From: JBBQYD01 sp942493075
GTDB taxonomy: Bacteria; Verrucomicrobiota; Verrucomicrobiia; Limisphaerales; UBA8199
DNA length: 64,000 nucleotides
Assembly: GCA_942493075.1 (NCBI GenBank)
Contig: OW818681.1
Coordinates: 3,348,001 to 3,412,000, forward strand
Direction: 5' to 3'
A program made the position numbers and the translations under genes. The notes beneath the pieces were generated by a model. The model was not told the DNA's origin, ran no database searches, and worked only from the letters and a program-made list of their open reading frames with translations. Positions 16,484 through 23,776 of the stretch are shown in pieces (position 1 is the stretch's first letter; each line of letters begins with the position of its first letter).

Positions 16484-16942
16484 ATGAAACTTTCACTAAA
16501 AGGCGATTACGCTCTCCGCGCCCTTCTCGTTCTCGCCTCCCGCCCCCCCTCCGAAATCGTCCATATCCAGTTCATTTCCGACGCACAAAACATCCCTAAG
16601 CGTTTCCTGGAGCAGATCCTCAACGATCTTCGAAATGCAGGATTTGTCCAGAGCCGCCGTGGAATCCAGGGCGGATATCGCCTCGCCAAACCCGCGGATC
16701 AGATCACACTGGCGGAAGTCATTCGCCACGTAGAAGGAGCACTGGCACCCGTTAATTGTGTGAGCGAGCGTTTTTATGAGAAGTGCTCCTGCCCCGATGA
16801 ATCGCGATGCGCCATCCGCTCTGTCATGAAGGAGGTGAGGGACGCGATTGTAGGCATTCTGGGACGGCTCACCCTTGCGGACCTGGCAAACCGTGCTGAG
16901 TCACTGGAATCCTCCTCAAACACCCCGGATTACAGTATCTGA
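16484..16942 (+). CDS. Rrf2-family transcriptional regulator (likely controls sulfur uptake)
   Basis: This 152-residue winged-helix regulator begins MKLSLKGDYALRALLVLA, the classical Rrf2 start. Recognition-helix residues lie around IPKRFLEQILNDLRNAGFVQSRRG and the wing at GGYRLAKP. It has four cysteines in the region 95-118 (VNCVSERFYEKCSCP and SRCAI), similar in position to the Fe-S ligands of IscR and related sensors, so it may hold a cluster. It is divergent from sbp-cysTWA with 215 bases between, which suggests it represses or activates that operon in response to sulfur or Fe-S status. CysR/CymR-like control of sulfur genes is known in this family. The regulon assignment here is inference. 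Confidence 0.85.
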   Translation: MKLSLKGDYALRALLVLASRPPSEIVHIQFISDAQNIPKRFLEQILNDLRNAGFVQSRRGIQGGYRLAKPADQITLAEVIRHVEGALAPVNCVSERFYEKCSCPDESRCAIRSVMKEVRDAIVGILGRLTLADLANRAESLESSSNTPDYSI

Positions 16943-16949
16943 GAACCAG

Positions 16950-17132
16950 CTATTTTCGTGGGATGATGCTGATCTGCCCACCCCGCTCGACCATGGCCAG
17001 TCCGATTTCCTCTATTCGGGTGATTTGCCCCCGGACCCTCAGAGAAACCTGGAGCACATTCGGGTCCCTGGGTTCCATATTGATCCCGAGCAACTGGTTT
17101 ACCACGTCCATAGCCGCTGGCATTGGGAACAT
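16950..17132 (-). CDS. Possible small protein or remnant resembling the C-terminus of DUF421/YetF proteins
   Basis: This is a 60-residue ORF with a GAGGTGG stretch four bases before its ATG. The second half (QVSLRVRGQITRIEEIGLAM, then VERGGQISIIP) resembles the C-terminal tail of DUF421 (YetF-like) membrane proteins, where a short alpha segment is followed by a GxISV strand. No membrane helices precede it, so it would be a detached domain or a decayed gene end. It occupies most of the 326-base gap between the Rrf2 gene and the DUF6807 gene. The family resemblance is from memory and should be treated as tentative. Confidence 0.35.
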   Translation of the reverse strand: MFPMPAAMDVVNQLLGINMEPRDPNVLQVSLRVRGQITRIEEIGLAMVERGGQISIIPRK

Positions 17133-17268
17133 GGTTCCACCTCACCGAATAGACCAGAGGGTTGTTCACCTCCTTAGGCTTCCCAGAGTGCGAACGGGCG
17201 CGCTTAATTCGTGTTGCCTCGTTCGCGAGCGTTGCCGCATAATTCATGGGTAAACAAACACTCAAGAT

Positions 17269-18222
17269 ATGACCTCACGACTCAAGTCTTTGCCGCAGGT
17301 TGCCGGCCTCATTGCGGTTCTAACGCTAGTGAGTGCGTCCGGCGCACCATTCAGGATTGACGACGTAAACACCAACTCAACGGGAATATGGGAAGGCAAG
17401 AATCAGGTGCTGGTCTACAACCATGGCGTGCTCCTGGCGCCAGGCGTGCCCGCGGATCGGGCCCGGAGTTCCTACATTCATCCCCTCTACGGATTGAACG
17501 GCGAGGTTCTCACTGATGATTTCCCCAGAGATCACTATCATCATCGCGGTGTTTTCTGGGCGTGGCCGCATGTGAAGGTCGGCGAGAAGGAATACGACCT
17601 CTGGATGCTCAAGGGCATCCGCCATCAATTTGAGAAATGGATAGCCCGTGACGCAAAGACGACCCAGGCGGTGCTCCATCTTCGAAATGCCTGGATGACA
17701 GGAGATCGAAAAGTCATGGATGAAGAGGTGATGATTACCGTGCACCCTGTTCAGGGCGAGGCTCGGGCAATAGACTTGGCGTTCACCTGGACCCCCGTAG
17801 GAGAGGACATCACTCTGCTGGGAGCTGAGGAGAAGAGCTATGGTGGGCTAACCATTCGCTACGCGGCCCGCACAAACACTGTCATCACCACCCCCTTGGG
17901 GAGCGAACCGAAGGACCTCCCGATGACCCGGCTCGCCTGGGCCGATTTCACCGGCAAATTTACAGGACAGAATGAACCCAGCGGCGCGGCGATCTTCGTG
18001 CCACCCAATCACCCGGATTATCCTCCCATGTGGCTCACGCGACACTACGGAGCGCTTTGCCTGGGGTGGCCTGGAGTGCAGTCAACCACCTTCCCCAAAG
18101 GAAAGCCTTTTAAATGCCAGTACCGTCTATGGGTTCATCGTGGTCAACCCAATGCGGATCGCTTAATCAAAGTCTATTCTGTTTACACCAACAGCGTACC
18201 GGCTTCCATTTCTTCGCGCTGA
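17269..18222 (+). CDS. Exported DUF6807 (PmoA-like) family protein
   Basis: This 317-residue secreted protein has a signal peptide (ending near SASGAP) and the DUF6807 fold, labelled PmoA in Pfam, although most members have nothing to do with methane oxidation. Diagnostic features are VYNHGVLLAPGVP and SSYIHPLYGLNGEVLTDDFP, followed by the His-rich DHYHHRGVFWAWPHV near residue 90, which probably forms a ligand or metal site. Later elements are SYGGLTIRYA and PNHPDYPPMWLTRHYG. Such proteins are frequent near carbohydrate-degradation genes in Planctomycetota and Verrucomicrobiota. The enzymatic role is unknown. A strong terminator follows 30 bases downstream. Confidence 0.82.
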   Translation: MTSRLKSLPQVAGLIAVLTLVSASGAPFRIDDVNTNSTGIWEGKNQVLVYNHGVLLAPGVPADRARSSYIHPLYGLNGEVLTDDFPRDHYHHRGVFWAWPHVKVGEKEYDLWMLKGIRHQFEKWIARDAKTTQAVLHLRNAWMTGDRKVMDEEVMITVHPVQGEARAIDLAFTWTPVGEDITLLGAEEKSYGGLTIRYAARTNTVITTPLGSEPKDLPMTRLAWADFTGKFTGQNEPSGAAIFVPPNHPDYPPMWLTRHYGALCLGWPGVQSTTFPKGKPFKCQYRLWVHRGQPNADRLIKVYSVYTNSVPASISSR

Positions 18223-18251
18223 TAAGTCACTGCACCTCTTTCAAAGAAAAC

Positions 18252-18279
18252 GACCACCCTCCGGAGAGCGTGGTCTTTT
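18252..18279. terminator. Bidirectional rho-independent terminator
   Basis: GACCAC pairs with GTGGTC, with an inner CTC/GAG stem, flanked by AAAA on the left and TTTT on the right. It therefore works in both directions: for the DUF6807 gene ending at 18222 and for the minus-strand small lipoprotein gene ending at 18340. Confidence 0.75.
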
Positions 18280-18339
18280 GCGTTCAACGCTCCAGCGGGA
18301 GCGCGCTGCATGCCGGCGGCCAAGCCGTCGGCGGATCGT

Positions 18340-18471
18340 TTAGTCCAAGGCGTCCTGCACAGCTTCGCCGGCATTCTCCAGATCTTCTCCAGCGCCATGC
18401 GCGGTGCGGCACCCAGTGCCCACTGCCACCAGTAGCAGAGCGGCGAACAAACCGTAGATGAATCGTTTCAT
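18340..18471 (-). CDS. Entericidin-like small lipoprotein
   Basis: This 43-residue protein has an AGGGA ribosome-binding sequence seven bases before its ATG. Residues 1-20 are a hydrophobic signal (MKRFIYGLFAALLLVAVGTG) ending at Cys21, the lipidation site. The mature part is CRTAHGAGEDLENAGEAVQD plus ALD, matching the entericidin pattern of a short amphipathic lipoprotein (C-x-T-A-x-G-x-G-x-D-x-x-x-x-G). In enterobacteria EcnA and EcnB act as antidote and toxin linked to stationary-phase lysis. Many bacteria carry single relatives of unknown role, and only one copy is seen here. The terminator at 18252 lies just downstream. The residue at -3 of the lipobox is Gly, which is atypical. Confidence 0.75.
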   Translation of the reverse strand: MKRFIYGLFAALLLVAVGTGCRTAHGAGEDLENAGEAVQDALD

Positions 18472-18591
18472 GCTTAGTCCCTGTTTATATTTACTCGAAT
18501 TGGCCCTCTAGCATCATGCTGAAGGTCACTGGACAATGCCTTGGCCAGCCAGGGGCTTCCATGGGGTAAGTGCCCGAAGATTGAGCGACAA

Positions 18592-19182
18592 TCACCTGTT
18601 GGTGGATGAGCCCGAATTCGCCAAAAAACGATCCAAAATCGCCAGGTAACTGTCCACCATCATAGTGGAATCCTCGCCCAGATCTTTGCGTGCCTCCCGC
18701 AGCTCGGTCGCTGCTTTTGCCGCTTGCTCTCGAATATCCGACACACGGAGCTGGCCACTCAACAGGCCATTGACCATTTTCGTGAATTGCTCATTGGCCT
18801 CCGGTCCTGCTTCGGCCAGGAACTTCGCTTGAATGCCGTTAATGAGATTGGTATGCCAAGGCAGTTGGGACAAAGCCTTTTGCGTATCGTTGTCCGCTAC
18901 CACCAACGTGTTGCTCTTGCTGGACGTCACAATGTGTGCTGGCGGCGCATTGGTCGCGTCCACGCTCCCGAAGCTAACCTGAGCCAACTGCGCACGAGGT
19001 ATCTTAATCACTCCGACAACGTCGTTTTTGAACACGAGAGAACCGTTGGTAAAGGCAACGATGCTGCCGACATAACGGTCGCCGGCGGTGGTCTGAACCA
19101 CGTCTGCCGACGTATGCCAGTTCGGTGCGGCGAGGATTACAAGGACGGCAAGCCCCGCCCCGCAATAGTTGCGTGAGTTCAT
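18592..19182 (-). CDS. Exported protein of unknown function
   Basis: This 196-residue protein has a signal peptide (MNSRNYCGAGLAVLVILAA, cleaved near TSA). The N-terminal mature part, residues 28-75, has a short beta-rich pattern (TTAGDRYVGSIVAFTNGSLV, then FKNDVVGVIKIPRAQL). This resembles the small beta-barrel-like segment found in many verrucomicrobial and planctomycete exported proteins that begin with a nucleic-acid-like DGxxxxG turn. The rest is helical, with no motif I can name. The ATG at 19182 is chosen over 19218 because it directly precedes the signal peptide. It is co-oriented with the small lipoprotein and the sugar-binding protein on either side, but the gaps make an operon uncertain. 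Confidence 0.6.
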   Translation of the reverse strand: MNSRNYCGAGLAVLVILAAPNWHTSADVVQTTAGDRYVGSIVAFTNGSLVFKNDVVGVIKIPRAQLAQVSFGSVDATNAPPAHIVTSSKSNTLVVADNDTQKALSQLPWHTNLINGIQAKFLAEAGPEANEQFTKMVNGLLSGQLRVSDIREQAAKAATELREARKDLGEDSTMMVDSYLAILDRFLANSGSSTNR

Positions 19183-19301
19183 AGAATGAACTATAGCCCG
19201 TCGGGCAGGCGGGGCCAAAGAGTAAAAAAGCGCTCACGCGGCCCAGGTGCTTCATCCGTGGGCCCCCAACCTCCCTCAGGCGTCAGCCTTAACCAGGAGG
19301 T

Positions 19302-20294
19302 TTAAGGAAGTTCGCGCCCGCCTTGTTCGACGGTCTCTTTGTCATAGACACGCGAACCTAATGTGATCTCCTTTGGCACGGTTTCGCCCTTGAGGATCTT
19401 GAGAGCAGTATCGATCGCCTCCGCCCCGCCAGTCGGATATTGAAAGCTGGCGCTGAGAATGCCTTGTTTCACATAGGCAACACCTTCATGCGGCAGGGCG
19501 TCGATTCCCACAAAGAGCATCTCCCTTTCGCGCCCGGCGGCTTTGGCAGCCAAATACGCTCCGTGCGCGCCCGGGTCGTTGTGCGCATACACGCAATCAA
19601 TTTTCGGAAACCGAGACAGCGCCGATTCCATTTCTTTGCGGGCTTCCGGTTCCAGCCATTTCATGTCCGCCTCGAAAATGAGTTTCAGATCGGCAGCATC
19701 CTTGATGCCTTCGCGGAAGCCGCTGTTGCGGTCCTGTCCCGGGGTGGAGGTCATGAGCCCCTTCAGCTCTACCACATTACCTTTGCCGCCAAGTTTGTTA
19801 ACGATCCATTCGCCAGCCGCCTTGCCGATCTTCTTATTATCAGCGCCGATGAAGCAGGTGAACTTGTCTCCCAGCAAGCGCCGGTCCAACACGATCACCG
19901 GAATTTTTGCATCCATTGCCTTGCCGACAGGCTCGGTAAGGGGTTGAGCTTCCTTGGGGCTGATGATGATCAGATCCGCTCCTGCACTGACAAACTCCTC
20001 GACGTGCGAGCGCTGTTTCAGCGTATCGTTTTGCGCGTCCTTGAAGATGACTTTGACGTTCGGGTGTTTCTCTGCCGCGGCTTTGACCTGCGCGTTCATT
20101 TCCACCCGCCACGGTTCGCCCAGGTTACACTGGCTAAAACCGATCGTGTAGTTACCGCCCCCCCCTTCCGCCATTTTTCCCCCTTCGTCGGAGTCTTTTC
20201 CAGGTTTACCCTGGTCACAACCAATCAAGCAAACCGAAAGCGCGGCCGTTGCGGCGGTCATGCAAAAATCGCGTCTGGGGATAAGGAATTTCAT
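19302..20294 (-). CDS. Ribose/galactose-type sugar-binding lipoprotein (periplasmic binding protein 4 family)
   Basis: This 330-residue substrate-binding protein starts with a signal ending LSVCLIGC, so the mature protein is a lipoprotein. A Gly-rich linker follows, and then the Peripla_BP_4 domain: YTIGFSQCNLGEPWRVEMNA, DLIIISPKEAQPL, PVIVLDRRL, FIGADN, IDCVYAHNDPGAHGAY and FVGIDALPHEGV. These residues line the sugar pocket in RbsB-like proteins. No permease or ATPase gene is adjacent, so the transporter lies elsewhere or the protein serves as a sensor. The ATG at 20294 is preferred over 20330. The sugar ligand cannot be predicted from sequence alone. Confidence 0.85.
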   Translation of the reverse strand: MKFLIPRRDFCMTAATAALSVCLIGCDQGKPGKDSDEGGKMAEGGGGNYTIGFSQCNLGEPWRVEMNAQVKAAAEKHPNVKVIFKDAQNDTLKQRSHVEEFVSAGADLIIISPKEAQPLTEPVGKAMDAKIPVIVLDRRLLGDKFTCFIGADNKKIGKAAGEWIVNKLGGKGNVVELKGLMTSTPGQDRNSGFREGIKDAADLKLIFEADMKWLEPEARKEMESALSRFPKIDCVYAHNDPGAHGAYLAAKAAGREREMLFVGIDALPHEGVAYVKQGILSASFQYPTGGAEAIDTALKILKGETVPKEITLGSRVYDKETVEQGGRELP

Positions 20295-20357
20295 GGGCCT
20301 AGGTTTATAATAGCCGGAGCACGACAGCAAACATTTCTTGCAACGCGGGGGGCCTTC

Positions 20358-22538
20358 TCATGGAAGCTGACGCAAGCGGAAGAATCGACCGGAGTTTGTT
20401 CCTGGATCAAAATACTCGAACTTTGAGCCTTCCAGCACCAGGTTTGTGAGCGCATCCCAATGGACCAGATTCGTGCTCACATCAAACACGTAACGTCCAG
20501 GCGAGCAATCAGCGACGAACCGCAACCCAGCCCCCGGTTCAGGGCTGCCCGCGTTCAACCGCGGAGGCCTTGGTCGCGTAACAACCAATGATGCACCGGT
20601 GCTGCCAGCCATCCCGGCGATGTTGGACACAATCACGGAGTAATCGCCCGATTGCCAGCATTGCAGGTTGCTCAGAACGCAGGTTGTCGCAGTCGCCCCT
20701 GGGATGTTCGTGCCATGACTTTGCCATTGATAGGCGAGCGGCGGAGTTCCCCCAGCTCTGACCGAGAAGACGAAATTGCTTCCTTCCCAAACCGCCCCGC
20801 CAGACGGCGGCGATGCGATGCTCGGCGGAACCGCTGGGACTTCAACCCGGACGTTATCCACCAGTCCGAAGCTCAGACTCGAATTGTCCGAAATGGACGT
20901 ATAGCCATCCCAATAGCCGACGAAGATATTACTGCCTGCAAGGCTCACTGGCGCAATGGTCGCCAGTCGGATGCCATCAATGATCCACTCCACCTTGCTG
21001 CCAGACCGTGCAACGATCACATCATGCCATCCAAACCCAAGACTGCCGGCAGCAGTTCCGCCCGTTTGCTGGGCATAGGTGGTTTGCTGAAAATCCGGTG
21101 CGCTCACGCCACCAGGAAAGGCTGTGGTGTAGTACCTGTTGATATTTCCCTTGGCGGAAGTGTCCACACCCGCAGCGTAAACCCCGCTGGCAGGCTGTTG
21201 AATACTGGGTCCGGAATAAGCACAGAAGTCACCCATGGTACTGGAAGTATCGCCGGCTCCGCCTTCGCCATCCGTGGCGAACCAGATCCCATCGGCGGTG
21301 CTTCCGGAACCTGTCCATTGAACATGGCCACCTGTCGTTCCCACGCCCGCCGTCAAAAACTCCGTCGAACCGTTTCCCCCGTCCGGCAGCGGCCCATTCA
21401 CGTTGATCCACATATCAAAGCGCAGGCGAAAATCCCCACTGAAGGCCTGGTTACGAGGTGACAAGGATAAAGCCGCAACCGATCCCCCGGTTAGGTTAGC
21501 TTCCAATCGCAAACCATGCCGCGCGCTCCCGGTGGAGTGCGGCGCCAATGGTATGCCCATTGGGGAGTAATCGTATTTGAAGGTGGCACGGGTGTCGGTT
21601 GAACTCCGACTTATTTGCCAATAGCTCGCCGTATCGCTTTCGAAATCATCCAGGAATGCCGCCACGTGAGCAGGATAAACGGTTACACTTGTGACACGGC
21701 TGGTGACACTGCCACTGGTGTTGGTGACTACGCAAAAGTATTCCCCAGCGTCTGCCTGTTTGACCGAGTTCAAAACGAACTGGCTCGCCGTTGCGCCCGC
21801 CAACTTCTGGCCCTGAAAGTGCCACTGATATCTCAGCGTTCCACTGCCGGAGGCTGCGACACTTAACCTCAGTGACTTTCCCGCATCCACTGCATAAGAA
21901 AGCCCATCGCCGGAGATCATTGGCGCATCGGTTATCGAGAGGCGACGGATAGGACGGTAATTGGCCAACGCACTGTAAGACCAGGACCGACGCTGCGCAT
22001 TATCTGGCGTCTGCTCCATCGATCGGATTCCTGAACCCTCATAATTCAGAAACAGGATGATGTGGCTGGAGGACCGGTTGATGCCATCTCCGGGCAGCAG
22101 GTTAACCGAAGCCGAGGCACCAATGTCACCGAGGCTCACCCAGTAGGAACCGAGCTGGCTTTCAAAGGAGTAGGTCGTGTAACGAGCTGGAAGTTTCCAG
22201 CAGATGCTGACGAACCCCGAACAATCATTCCCGTAGCCAACAGAACCCCCTGCTGTATTGGTCACAGCCCGGTAGAACTCTGGCCAGTTTTCCTGGGGAT
22301 TATTCTGGCTGTAAGCCACGCCCTTATAAGTCGTGCCTTTGCTATAGTTTTGATAAGTGCTGCCGTACTGGAAGTTGGTGAATGCGTTTCTAGCGACCCA
22401 AGTCGAGTCGATCATCAGATCGGCATTGGCTTTGATGGTCGCGCGCGAAATGGGCCCCCACGTTTCCCCTGACCATCCTGGCAGCGACACTGGGATCAGC
22501 CATGCGAACAGCAAAACTACCAGAAACCCAGGCCTCAT
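20358..22538 (-). CDS. Secreted NlpC/P60-like protein with Ig-like and lectin-like domains
   Basis: This 726-residue secreted protein has a signal peptide (residues 1-22). Residues 30-200 resemble an NlpC/P60-type peptidase: GYGNDCSGFVSICWKLP holds the probable catalytic Cys, and SSHIILFLNYEG the probable His. Next comes an Ig-like domain (LRYQWHFQGQKLAGATASQF, then VTNTSGSVTS), a jelly-roll or LamG-like region of about 220 residues, and a second Ig-like domain (LAYQWQSHGTNIPGATATTC). It ends with a module closing in GRFFRLRQLP that is shared with other secreted proteins here. A role in cell-wall or surface polymer hydrolysis is suggested by the first domain. The catalytic assignment is by motif only. 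Confidence 0.7.
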   Translation of the reverse strand: MRPGFLVVLLFAWLIPVSLPGWSGETWGPISRATIKANADLMIDSTWVARNAFTNFQYGSTYQNYSKGTTYKGVAYSQNNPQENWPEFYRAVTNTAGGSVGYGNDCSGFVSICWKLPARYTTYSFESQLGSYWVSLGDIGASASVNLLPGDGINRSSSHIILFLNYEGSGIRSMEQTPDNAQRRSWSYSALANYRPIRRLSITDAPMISGDGLSYAVDAGKSLRLSVAASGSGTLRYQWHFQGQKLAGATASQFVLNSVKQADAGEYFCVVTNTSGSVTSRVTSVTVYPAHVAAFLDDFESDTASYWQISRSSTDTRATFKYDYSPMGIPLAPHSTGSARHGLRLEANLTGGSVAALSLSPRNQAFSGDFRLRFDMWINVNGPLPDGGNGSTEFLTAGVGTTGGHVQWTGSGSTADGIWFATDGEGGAGDTSSTMGDFCAYSGPSIQQPASGVYAAGVDTSAKGNINRYYTTAFPGGVSAPDFQQTTYAQQTGGTAAGSLGFGWHDVIVARSGSKVEWIIDGIRLATIAPVSLAGSNIFVGYWDGYTSISDNSSLSFGLVDNVRVEVPAVPPSIASPPSGGAVWEGSNFVFSVRAGGTPPLAYQWQSHGTNIPGATATTCVLSNLQCWQSGDYSVIVSNIAGMAGSTGASLVVTRPRPPRLNAGSPEPGAGLRFVADCSPGRYVFDVSTNLVHWDALTNLVLEGSKFEYFDPGTNSGRFFRLRQLP

Positions 22539-22554
22539 GGGCCAAGTTTCGTAC

Positions 22555-23682
22555 TTATGGGGCGTAAAGCAAGTTCAACTTTGCGTTCTCCTCCCCAGGC
22601 ACGAACTGTATGACCTGTCCGTCCGAAGAACTATCGACCAGCTTCGCTGTCCAAATGGCATAATCATTATCCAACAGACGAGTTCTTTCAAACGGAATGC
22701 CGGCCGGATCGAACCCGATCAATTCCAACGATACCCGGCCCGAATCCAACCGTTCTGTGCTCAGAAAGAATCGCCCTGAACGATCACTTCCGATGAAACG
22801 CGCGGCAACCACATCCGTTAAGAGCAATTCCAACTCCCGGCTGGTGCTCTGCGCAGGGTCGGCTATCCGCACCTGCACCGACTCCCCGCGCTTTATCGAA
22901 ACCTCATATAAGGCGCCGTCCAGACCGTGAATACCAGTGAACTGGCGGTCGCTCGTGGGCTCCGGCTGAAGAAGCTCCTGCCCGTTTAAGTTTGCCACGA
23001 GCACATCCCGCACAGCGGCATCGGCAAAATAAACCGCGTCTCCAACCACATGGAAGTAGCCTCGCGTATCGATATCCCGAGGATCAAGCGTAAGCCTGTT
23101 CGTGAATCCGGCCACGGTATCTCCTGCGTAAAGCCGATGCTCTCGCTGATCGTAGATGATGATGGTTCCGTTCTTCGCGATGGCCAGATCGTTCAGGTTT
23201 ACCCCCGGCACTTCCACATCTCGGAGCTGGCTGCCATCCGGGCCGCATACGACAATCCGTTGATTCACCAGATCCGCGATCAAGATAGTGCCATCGGGGC
23301 CAATGGCATACGATTCCGGACCTACGGGCGTTTCTCCCGGCGCGCGCTTCATTCCAACTTCCCCGGCACCGCTGCCATACGCAAGCACCCGCTGAACGAT
23401 CTTCCTCGGAGCAACGGGGGCGTTCTCGCGCTGAACGGTGGCCTGATTGGTCTCATGGAATGCAAGCACAGCTTGGGCTGAAGGTCCGTTTGTTGGGCCC
23501 ATGGATCCTGCTGGACGGTGCTGCGCACCGGTCTTGAAGTCAGATAAAACCCAGATCAACGAAATGACGAACAGGACGGTGCCGAACCCAAGGAGGATGA
23601 CCACCCATTCCCACGGATTCCGCCGCTTTGATGTGGCCCCGCTGCCGGACGGCGAATTGGAACTATCTGGTGAAACACCCAT
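22555..23682 (-). CDS. Membrane-anchored beta-propeller (NHL-like) protein
   Basis: This 375-residue protein has a short Ser-rich cytosolic N-terminus and one transmembrane helix near residues 25-46 (WVVILLGFGTVLFVISLIWV). The outside part looks like a beta-propeller of NHL type (ESYAIGPDGTILIADLVNQR, LNDLAIAKNGTIIIYDQRE, FHVVGDAVYFADAAVRDVLV). Such domains usually bind proteins or glycans. The ATG at 23682 is used. It stands only 16 bases before the NlpC/P60-like gene and 94 bases after the sugar dehydrogenase gene on the same strand, so the three could form one transcript. No specific function can be assigned. Confidence 0.65.
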   Translation of the reverse strand: MGVSPDSSNSPSGSGATSKRRNPWEWVVILLGFGTVLFVISLIWVLSDFKTGAQHRPAGSMGPTNGPSAQAVLAFHETNQATVQRENAPVAPRKIVQRVLAYGSGAGEVGMKRAPGETPVGPESYAIGPDGTILIADLVNQRIVVCGPDGSQLRDVEVPGVNLNDLAIAKNGTIIIYDQREHRLYAGDTVAGFTNRLTLDPRDIDTRGYFHVVGDAVYFADAAVRDVLVANLNGQELLQPEPTSDRQFTGIHGLDGALYEVSIKRGESVQVRIADPAQSTSRELELLLTDVVAARFIGSDRSGRFFLSTERLDSGRVSLELIGFDPAGIPFERTRLLDNDYAIWTAKLVDSSSDGQVIQFVPGEENAKLNLLYAP

Positions 23683-23776
23683 TACCCGCAAATTGGAAAG
23701 CCAAGTTGGCTCCCTGTCAAAGCTTAATCGTTTCCTTCTCCGCAGGCTGGAGTTTTCCTTTTTTCGCCACACGCAA

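Noticed and set aside
19440..20426. Plus-strand ORF of 328 codons
   Set aside because: It is antisense to the sugar-binding lipoprotein gene, which has signal peptide and binding motifs. The ORF has none.
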